This document shows positions 55,476 through 64,000 of a stretch of 64,000 bases of DNA, one piece after another. Position 1 is the first letter of the stretch. Every line of letters starts with the position of its first letter. The notes beneath the pieces were generated by a model, which saw only the letters and a list, made by a program, of their open reading frames with translations, was not told where the DNA came from and ran no database searches. Source of the DNA: Saururus chinensis (lineage: Eukaryota > Streptophyta > Magnoliopsida > Piperales > Saururaceae); contig CP141145.1 of the NCBI GenBank assembly GCA_035235625.1, forward strand, positions 28,832,563 to 28,896,562, in the 5' to 3' direction. The position numbers and the translations under genes were made by a program.

Positions 55476-57606
55476 ATCGTTGTCGTCCTCAACTCCTTGG
55501 GCAACATCTCTCATTGCTTCGCCATGTTGGTTTGGGCTTAGTCATGGTCATTTTAATGAAATTCTATGAGAAATTCTATTTTTCCTTGCATGGCCCCATA
55601 AAGGCCTATTTACCCAAAATAGTATAAATAACTAAATTTGGCCTTCTTTTTCATTATTAAGGTTGCTGAAATTTTAGGGAATTTATTGTAGCTTCTCTCA
55701 AGGTGAGTCAAAATTGATTTTTTTTTTTATAATTCCTTAAGTTTTGATTGATATAAAAGGCCTTTTCTTGCATGATATCCCTTAAATTTGTTTATTTCTA
55801 TTAAATATGTAGAACCCAAAACCTTTGTTTTGATTCAATACCTTGTGATTTATGCTCAGAATTAAGAGAAACAAGGAAATACATGAAATTGCATTGCTGA
55901 CCTTAGTTTTGATTCTCAAGATAGTAGAAATCATGGTTTGTGATTAGGCTAATGAAAATCCTAAATTATGATTAGGGATTCTTTGGTCTAAGAGGAGTTG
56001 AAGTCATTCTCTGCTACTAAGATAAGGGGTATTTATTTTTTGGGTTATTTATTGCATGAACACCATGGATGACGTTGTTAATCATATTTTTTATGATTGA
56101 TGGTTGTATGGCCTAATTTAGCTACTGGGCAGATTTTGATGTTGTTTTTGCTTACGTATGCATGAGTTTGGTTGGTGTTTTCATAATTAATCATTCTGCA
56201 CAATTATCTTTGACTTATGCACACATTTTGAAACATGATCTTCATGGTTTTGATGGGTCACTTGCATTTAGTTAGCTAAGTATTGTCATCATAAAATAGG
56301 GTTATCTATGCTTACATGCATAGAATGTTATTCTTAAAAATTTATGACACATGTATCATGTTTTAGCCTCACATAACCTTATTTACTAAATTATATTTAC
56401 TGAGATTTAACCTTAAACTGTGCTTTGCCATGATTAGTCATGGCTTTGCGAAGTTTTTTTGGGTTTTGGATGAATCAATTTTCTATCTAAAAGGGCGGGG
56501 TTTTATATCTAAAAGGGAAAGGGTTTTCCATTATCAAAATGTGAGTTTTTCCTCCCAAGTGAGATAACTGAGATTATTAAAATGAACTTTTGAGACATTG
56601 GAGTTAGGCATTGAGATTATTTAGTCATGTCCATGTGCACCCGCTTGACCAAGGACTTTTGATACTTTCAGTATTTGAAATGTTAGGTAATAGGTAACAT
56701 TATCTTCAGTTACTTTGGTTTTACTATATTGTGATACGCCTTTGACAAATTCTTGATTTTATTTACAGCAGTACTGTTGTGCAAGGATTTTGAATGCACT
56801 TTTGAGATATAGTTACACCGTTTCTTTGTAAGAATTTCATATGCATCTCAAAAATGTGTTGTGTGGTATTAATGTAAGCTTTGTAATATTTTAAAACCTT
56901 ATTGGGTTATGCAATTTGTGAATCCTTCAGTAATCGTTTATGCGATTGTATCACACAGGTGGTCAAAAGGATTTATTTTGCATAGGCGAAATTTAAAGTG
57001 ATGCTGAGCAGAGATAGGATTTCTTACAAGGGATAGTTAAGAGTAAAGAAAATGAGCTTTGAAACTTCATAGTTACATTTATAGTACTTTCATAATTGAA
57101 CTAATTTAATTTTTTTTACATGATCAATATTGTTTTTGAATGAAGCAGTGGCTTGGCTATGTATTTTGATTCAACCCTGAGCTTGGGTTAAAACTTGTCG
57201 CGTTCTCTAGCTAGTTTGGGTTAAAACTTGATTTTATTTGTTTTTCTTCTAGAACTTATTTCTTTTCTACTCTCCTCTTGCCCTTAATGATATGTGGGCT
57301 TCAATCCCATTCACCAATTCAAAAAAAGAATGAAGTAGAAGAAGAAGAAAACTGAACTTCAAGATTGTGGCTCTGCCTTGTTGGTTACGAAGTGCATATG
57401 ATTGTAGCATGGAAGGATGCATCAGTATCAATTGTAATATTGATAACTATTAATATGGGTATGCATCAACAATGCATTGGGCACACAATGAGAAATATAT
57501 ATTAAAATAGGTGTGGAATCTCTAAAATTAGTAAAATATTATTACAACACTACTAAATAGTATGATATCCTATTAGTAAAAGTTGTAAATAAACTTACAC
57601 TTATTA
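55476..57606. other. No gene recognised
   Basis: 2.1 kb of AT-rich DNA with no long frame, no terminal repeats and no tandem array that I can see. It may be decayed LTR or intron-like DNA. Confidence 0.5.
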
Positions 57607-58374
57607 GTTAGTATCAATGTTTTAAAACCTGGCCCAGACACCAACTTGGATTGGCTTTCGGGCTGGTTCAAGTGGGTTTAACCATGGGTCAATCTAGGTT
57701 AAACCTGGTTGGTATAAATAACTCCCAAATGCACCCCTCCTCTTTCCTAAACTCTAGACAAGGATGGGATGGGGAGATGCAGCACTGGCATGCGCTGGCT
57801 TTGCTTCCCCCTACCCCTCCCTCTCGTCCCCGGTGTCCCAACCACAACGGTAGACAACTAATCCTCAATTCCACAACGATGACCTTTCTTTCACCTCATC
57901 CCCAGAAACCCGGCCAAGAACCCGACAAGCGACAACGTGGGAAGATTTGGTGACCAGGAGATCTGGCAATTGTGGAGATCCGGCATCTCTAGAAAATAGC
58001 CTGCACCGGAGAGGGAAGATACAGTGACCACTACAACGAATAGGACTAAAAGCGTTGCTAATAGTACTTTAAGTGTCGCTAATGATTATTAGCAACAACG
58101 AAAAGGCGTCGCTAAACGCATCAATAAAACTCCAGTCGCTATTGCCTATTAGTGACGCTTAACACAAAGTGTTGTTAATAGTGTCACATTAGCGATGCTT
58201 ATTTATGTGTCACTAATAATTTTGCTTTAGCGACGCATGGCAAAACGTCGCTAATATAAGAAACATTTTAAAAAAATAAAGATAACTTATTAGCAATGCA
58301 TAATTTTAAGTGTCGCTAATAAGTCCTTATTAGCGATGTTGTTTTAAGCATCGCTAATATAATAAATATAATAG

Positions 58375-58735
58375 CGAAACGGGGAAGGGAAGGGGGGCAT
58401 AGCGAAATGGGGTGGCTGGGGGCGGATGCTGGCGGCTGGGGTGTTGCGGGGCAGACGAGCGGTGGGGACGCGGGGGTGGATGGGCGGCTGGGGTGCAGCG
58501 GGGCAGACCGCACTAGGTAGTGGAACAAGGGCGGCTGAGGGCAGCTAGGGTGCAGTGGGTTAGACGGGCAGCTAATTCACATGGGTGGACGAGTGGCTGG
58601 GGTGTAGTGGGGTGGACCGTGTCGGGTGGCTAGGACGAAGGCGGCAAAGGGTGGTTGGGGTGTAGCAGGGCGCACAATGGCGGTGAACACACGTCAGTGG
58701 GGGAGGCATGGAGGGGGTGGGAGCTGGCGAAAAAA
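58375..58735. repeat. G-rich minisatellite in CACTA-3 (about 50-60 bases x 5)
   Basis: Loose units built around GGCGGCTGGGGTGYAGCGGG then GCAGACGAGY. The plus strand is strongly G-rich (GGGGAAGGGAAGGGGGG at its start). Confidence 0.8.
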
Positions 58736-59129
58736 ACCAGCACGAGCTAAAAACATCCGCGCTGGAAAATATATGTTTCCCGCGTGGGCAAAAATTGCTT
58801 GCGTTGTCGAAAGATAGCCAACGAGGGGCAAAAATTTTGCCGTACGTGGGCAATTTTTGCACGACGCATGTGCAAATATTGCACGCGCGCCTTTTCCTTT
58901 TAACAACGCTTTGAAAGCCTTCGCAAATGAATGTATTTGTGACGCTTAATCTAAGAATCACAAAAATATATCTTTTGGCAACGGTTTTATCAACAGTCTC
59001 AAATATTTATATATTTGCGACATTTTATTAAATGTCACCAATCATGTTCATTCGCGACGCTTATAAATAAGCGTCACTAAATCTGTATTATTTGCAACAC
59101 TTATCCACAAGCGTCGTAAATATTCTTAC

Positions 59130-59385
59130 TTTCTCTAGATTCTCTCCTCCCTCTCCTCCTCTCTCTCACCTCCTTCCACACACTCTCCCCCCCCTCCTCT
59201 CTCTCTTCTTTCTCTCTCTCCTCTCTCTCTCTTATATCTCTCCTCCCTCTCTCTTCTCTCCCTCCCTCCCTCCCTCTCTCTCCCATTCCTTCTCTCCTCT
59301 CTCTCTCCCTCTTTCTCCCCCTCTCTCCTCTCTCTCTCCTCTCTCTCACTCCCTCTCTCGCCCCTCACCCTCTCTCTCTCTTCTT
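59130..59385. repeat. CT-rich tract of CACTA-3
   Basis: Nearly pure pyrimidine on the plus strand, the same strand as in CACTA-1 and CACTA-2. Confidence 0.95.
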
Positions 59386-59599
59386 AAGAAAATTTAAGAA
59401 ATAAAATATATTATATATAAATTGTCAAAGTTTAATCTATTATTGAAACTACCTTTTATTAAAATTTTAATATTTATTTATTATATATACAAAAAATAAA
59501 TATTGAATAAAATATATTATATTTAAGAAGTTTATTTTTACCTTTGTTTAATAATTATTTGTTATATAATTAGTCATTAAATAAAATTAATTAATGAAG

Positions 59600-60100
59600 T
59601 TAATAGCAATGTTTGTAAACAAGCGTTGCTATTATCAATGCTATTTGCGACGTTTGTTTAAAAGCGTCGCTAATAGTTCTAAATTTTTATTTTCTATTTG
59701 AAATTCATTACTATTAGTGAGGCTTTTATTAAGAGTCGCTAATAGTATAAGTATTAGCGACACTTGTTAGAAAGTGTCGCTATTGGTCACTAACATGCGA
59801 TGCTTAATAAAAAGCGTCACTAATAGTTATGAATTTTTTTTTAAAGATATATCTTTTAGCAATGCTTATTTAAAGTGTCGCTAATAGCGTAACTATTAGA
59901 GATGTTTTTCGGAAAGCGTTGCTCATATGGTTCGTATTAGCGATGCTTTAAATTAAGTGTTGCTAATACATAACTATTAGCGACATATTATTATCTATCA
60001 CTAATAATTCATTTTTTGTGACGATTATGTATGCTTCGCAAGTAGTGGTTTTTAGCGACACTTGTGTTTGTGTTGCTAGTAAATACGTCGTTAATAGTAC
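59600..60100. repeat. Right subterminal hairpin array of CACTA-3
   Basis: Repeated TTAGCGACGCTT...AAGCGTCGCTAAT pairs. The order and spacing follow 6234-6735 in CACTA-1. Confidence 0.88.
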
Positions 60101-60443
60101 ATTTTGTTGTAGTGGACTAGGGGAGATCATATGACTATAGGAGCACTAGAAAGGCCATGCATTTCGGATTTCGGCGGGCCTCGACCATGTCCCACATGGC
60201 ACACCACGACTTCCACCCTTTTGTTCCTTCCCCCTTCCGCCTTTCGCTCATCCCATTTCTATTTTTTTGGTGTAAAACCCAGACCGGCCTGGTCGTCTGG
60301 GTTGTTGGTTCAACTAGTCGAGCTGAGTTGACCCTCCTGGCTCAATGTCATCCAGTTCAACTTAGATGACTCAGTCCAGATTTTCTAGTTGAACCCGGTC
60401 TAACAGGTTGGGCCGGTCTAGGTTTAAAAACACTGGTTACTAA

Positions 60444-60634
60444 TAACAATACCTCTGAAATAGTTTACGGAATAAAATCATAATCGAAGATTAAACTAAA
60501 AATATTGTACAAAGTAATTGTGCCAATTTTGATATATGAGGAAATTGACAAAAACATGTGTTTTTTAGATGAGGAGGCCCACATGTTGAAAATGAATAAC
60601 ATGTGTTAAAAATGAATATCATATCTATCCGAAA
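60444..60634. other. Spacer before the second long repeat
   Basis: 191 bases of AT-rich DNA. Nothing recognised. Whether it belongs to the duplicated unit cannot be told, because copy 1 starts at the window edge. Confidence 0.5.
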
Positions 60635-60884
60635 TTAGTTTTTGTCAAATGACAAGCCTATCTATTTGAAAATATGGACCTACAGATTAACAATTATGTA
60701 GAAGGCCAAAAACGTGAGAGAGTCGTGAAATACCATTATATTCAATTTTACATCTATGTAAAAGATATGGAATGGGTTAGTTGGTAAGCATAACAATTAG
60801 ATACTTAAGAAGCACTCAGTTCAAATATGGTTGAAAACAATTGTGATTTAATTTTTCCATAGGACAATGGACATCAGCCCATAC

Positions 60885-61265
60885 ATTTGATAGAGCCTTC
60901 CATAGCTTCAAGATGTCCGTTATTATGGAGAAGGGAGAAAAGAGAGGGGTTAGGGCTAGAAAAACTAAATTAACTAAATAACTACTATTTCATTGATTTT
61001 GTGAATAATGAATTAGGGTAAAGCCCCTAAATATGTATAGACTCTCAAATAAGAACCCTATGGCTATCCCTTATAGAACTCACGATCATAATAGGCTTCT
61101 AACATTAGCTTAAGCATAATAATAGTAAATAAGAATGAACTCCTAATTTTAGTGAACTTTGAAGGTGGGACGCAACCCCTAGGGTAGGCTATAACATTTT
61201 ACCTTTGTTTTTGCTGTACCTTGTCCTCCAAGTGGTCTTCACTTTGCACTCCAAATCAAAGGGCT
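60885..61265 (-). other. Possible gypsy remnant, second copy
   Basis: Counterpart of the 250-640 feature. The tail motif region is retained with a few substitutions. Confidence 0.3.
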
Positions 61266-62494
61266 CCACTACGGATGTCATTGGGTTAGGTTTGAGTTAT
61301 AAACCTGATGTCATTTAAGAAATGGTAAACCCAAATCCGACACAAATAGCTCTATGGGTTGAAATTGAAAACTCAAACCCGACCTATTAGGGTCATGTTG
61401 AGTCAATGTTTTATCAAAATACAAAGAAAATTATAAAAAAATTATAGTTATAACATTAAAGACTATTTGGTTGTTGAATTTCTAACAAATCTGCCTCAAT
61501 TCCAGTCGAAATTATAGGAATCATGTTTATATGTAGGTGGACGGAATTTAAAATTCTGATAGAAAGTTTATTCTAAGTCGTTTCGAGCTGAAATTGTTAG
61601 GGATAGCGATCACCTCGTGAGATAATTCTGTCGATTTGAGCTCCCAACCCCCATATCAGAATTACTAATTCTATTATTTTTTAATGGTTATTTCTCATAT
61701 CGATTTGGGCCTTTAAAAATGTGTCATCTAGGTGGTGCCCACTTTAAAAGTTTAAAATTACCTACCTTTGCAGGATCTTGTTTGATAAGGCTCAAATTTA
61801 AGAGCATAATAGTACCAAGAACATTCATATTCTATTTCGGGAGAAAGAATTATATCTGTTTACAAGTTTCAAAATGGGTTTGATGCAACATCTGCATTTA
61901 TACTAAGAACTTCCATTACCAAACATAATTATAATTCGATAGTCAATTATTAAAAAATTCTGCTTCTATTTCTACTTCTGTTTCTAAATAATTTAACACA
62001 CAAACAACCCCTTAATTAGGTTAGGTCCAATTAGATCACCTGAAACCCAATCCGAATTGTAACTCGGGATAATTTGGTCACCCAAACCCAACCCTTGGGT
62101 TTTACCATATAACCGCCTGCATGGCATCCCTAGGCTCCACTAACCTCTACTGCCTAGGACATTAAATGAAAATGATAAAAATTTCAAATAACTTAACATC
62201 AAGTTAATTTGTAGTTGTTACCCTTGCATTGCAAGTTCTTGCAGCAGCAGACCGATCCTAGTTCCAATGTCAGGAATACTTCAGGTAGGCAAGTATTAGC
62301 TGCCCTCTTCGCAGTCTCGGATTTGAAGCCAAAACCCCTAGACGGCCTTCAGAAATGTTGACATGAATTTCACTCCAGCCCGCTACAACCTCCATGACAT
62401 CAGCCCCAAGCCAATATAAAGAGATAATATTGGAATTGCGGGTAATAGGAGATTCTAGCATTAATTTCAACTTTTATAAAAACTTTTTTTACCT

Positions 62495-62835
62495 TGATGT
62501 ATTCCATGATATTAGTTGATTGCTCAACCAGTGGTCCCAAGTAGATTACTTGCACTTCCCTCTTGAAAAGGATAAATTCTATAATTCTACCTCGTCGAAT
62601 GACTAAAATATGAATGCTTGGGTGGTGGATGGCACAAACAACTAGTCCTTCATGTGTTTGACCGCATTCTTAACAGAGCGGATGACTATTGCTCAAAAAA
62701 CAAGTTAATTTTTTTTTAAAAGAAAGCATGGTAAATGTGATAAATTAAAATAGCTCCAGCATCCAAACCAGGTGAAGCTTCATCCATTAAAACTACAGAG
62801 GGGTTGGCTAAAATTAAACTATGTTCAAATCAAAC
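62495..62835 (-). pseudogene. ABCG/PDR-type transporter fragment, second copy
   Basis: Same minus-strand fragment as at 1850-2200, with the NPSVVLMDEASPGLD segment, the interrupting extra bases, the IHHPSIHI segment and the QVIYLGPL segment in the same order and the same frame breaks. The fragment was therefore already broken before the duplication. Confidence 0.75.
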
Positions 62836-64000
62836 AAAGTAGGCCAACAATTTCTATAGACAGAAGTATTGCAAAAATAGTGAAACTTTGATTCCTGCAC
62901 TGTAAATTGGGTAGAGCCAGGTAGTAGAACTTCTGGACAACCTTATACAGCTGTAAAATTAATAAAATAAAACGATAGACGCAACAAAGATCATGTGGCC
63001 CACACTGTGCTTTAATTTGAAATTTCCGATCAGCAAACTTGGTGCCATATATTGACTCTCATGCGGTCATGCCCTGCCATCACCAATAATAAAATTACCT
63101 CCTTTAATAATGAAGCTGGGAATAATCTCAATGCACAGAAGGCACTTAAAAGTGAGCGATATTACATAGAAAATGTCATTCAAAGCCAAAAAAAGTGACC
63201 AATATTACTTGGATAACTTATGTTCAGACTGTATAAATATATAAAATAGATATTAGATGTAATTCATAGCCAAAAATGGACACAAAATTTTGTGTGAAAA
63301 AAAAGCATGAAAACAGCAATAATTAAACTCTTAAATTGAGAAACCTTGATAGAATGGATAACTACCTAACATCATGCATGGTTTCTGGCAAATTTGTCTT
63401 TTAGGCAAACCCCCCCGCGCGAAGATTCAAATAGATGTAATATATTTGATAGTACAGCAAAAATATAGCATTATATGTTCTTGTTCAAATTGAAAGTAGA
63501 AAGAGCACACAACAAAAAAGCAGCCTTTAGTTGCAGATATATTTGTTTGAATTGTTTTTATGAACTATTTATATTCTCTTACAGATTTGGATTGTATTGT
63601 GTAATTGTAATTAATTTCCATCCTCATTATGGTAGGTGTCACGGGCACGAAGCTTTGCCTAACGTTCGCACTCGTGTACTCTCTTCCCTTCCTACTCATA
63701 TGCATAAGGGAAACACAAGCAAAATAGAGACACAGTTCGACCTGGTGGAAGGGTCTCCGCCCAAGCTATATTTTTGTCCGCTGAAATACAATGTAGGGAG
63801 AGGGCAAGGGTTGATCCACCAGGCTGAGAACTCTCTTCTCTTGCTCCGTGGTTCGCTGTGCAGGAAGAAATCAGATCCTTCACCAGCCTTGGACACCCTG
63901 CTCATCCCTTTATAAAGACTCAGCCTGAAGCTAGTCATCCTAGTGCCACTAGAAGTACAAAACCCACCCAATACAAGAGTCCTCACCCTGTCCAACTCTC

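Larger units (their letters stand above)
58029..60114. mobile_element. CACTA-3, non-autonomous CACTA transposon
   Basis: Left end CACTACAACGAATAGG. Right end inverted CACTACAACAAAATGTAC. The 3-base target duplication GAC is perfect (58026-58028 and 60115-60117). The interior holds hairpin arrays at both sides, a G-rich minisatellite, a short palindromic AT/GC block (58735-58910) and one CT tract. No transposase frame. The right 0.7 kb is homologous to that of CACTA-1. Confidence 0.94.
57615..60435. mobile_element. hAT-like non-autonomous DNA transposon containing CACTA-3
   Basis: The left end CAATGTTTTAAAACCTGG and the right end, inverted, CAGTGTTTTTAAACCTAG are imperfect inverted repeats of the hAT type. 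They are flanked by GTTAGTAT (57607-57614) and GTTACTAA (60436-60443), a candidate 8-base duplication with two mismatches. Both sides continue with diverged GGTT/AACC-rich sequence in inverted orientation. Without CACTA-3 the element would be about 0.73 kb, and no transposase is encoded. Confidence 0.65.
60635..64000. repeat. Long direct repeat, copy 2
   Basis: Partner of 1-3392. It runs to the end of the window. Relative to copy 1 it lacks the CTGACTACACCGTGCAGCC block near 63675 and has about 20 extra bases near 60680. Otherwise it is co-linear. Confidence 0.93.

Noticed and set aside
1-64000. Reading the 3.4-kb end repeats as the two LTRs of a giant retrotransposon
   Set aside because: No TG...CA boundary, primer site or polypurine tract lies next to the inner edges, and the repeats carry a broken ABC transporter gene.

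Overview
The window is repeat-dense plant nuclear DNA, almost certainly from a flowering plant. The evidence is nested Ty3/gypsy LTR retrotransposons with plant-type primer sites (tRNA-Asp and initiator tRNA-Met), CACTA transposons with 3-bp target duplications, and broken fragments of plant genes (an ABCG/PDR transporter and TPLATE). The species cannot be told. No intact host gene, tRNA, rRNA or CRISPR array was seen. The only long undamaged reading frame is the RNase H-integrase part of one retrotransposon.

Layout. Positions 1-3392 are repeated in direct orientation at 60635-64000, and both copies carry the same minus-strand ABCG/PDR pseudogene fragment. CACTA-1 (4258-6739, TSD TCA) follows, then low-copy-looking DNA with gene remnants (6740-10192). 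Next comes a deep nest. An old chromovirus-type LTR in plus orientation (LTR B) is split into four pieces by three insertions: gypsy element A on the minus strand (11564-22264), Athila-like element C (23994-36110), and a minus-strand solo LTR of a C relative (36261-37433, TSD CTACA). Element C is itself split by element D, a 4.87-kb solo-LTR-like insertion (29517-34384, TSD ACTTG).

A second old LTR (LTR G, 37881-47840, related to D but in the other orientation) is split by the young Athila-like element E (38433-45094, LTRs about 99% alike, TSD ATGAC). Beyond it lie a gypsy remnant, a small non-autonomous LTR element H (48932-51758) carrying a captured 5' end of the TPLATE coding sequence, CACTA-2 (about 52200-55472, no left end seen), a blank stretch, and CACTA-3 (58029-60114, TSD GAC) inserted inside a hAT-like element (57615-60435).

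How the parts relate. Elements A, C, D, E and H are defined by LTR or LTR-like boundaries with target duplications, and A, C, E and H also by primer sites, so the insertion order can be read directly. A is dead: several in-frame stops, frameshifts and a deletion inside reverse transcriptase. C kept gag and protease but lost RT-RNase H-integrase. E kept a gag start and RNase H-integrase but lost the rest. The three CACTA-like elements share arrays of short hairpins of the TTAGCGACGC...GCGTCGCTAA type and long one-strand CT tracts. I found no new defence or metabolic system. The most notable observations are the TPLATE capture, a GATCGAACG-type motif shared by unrelated LTR families, conserved non-coding blocks between C and E, the hairpin/polypyrimidine CACTA family, and the 60-kb-spaced terminal duplication.
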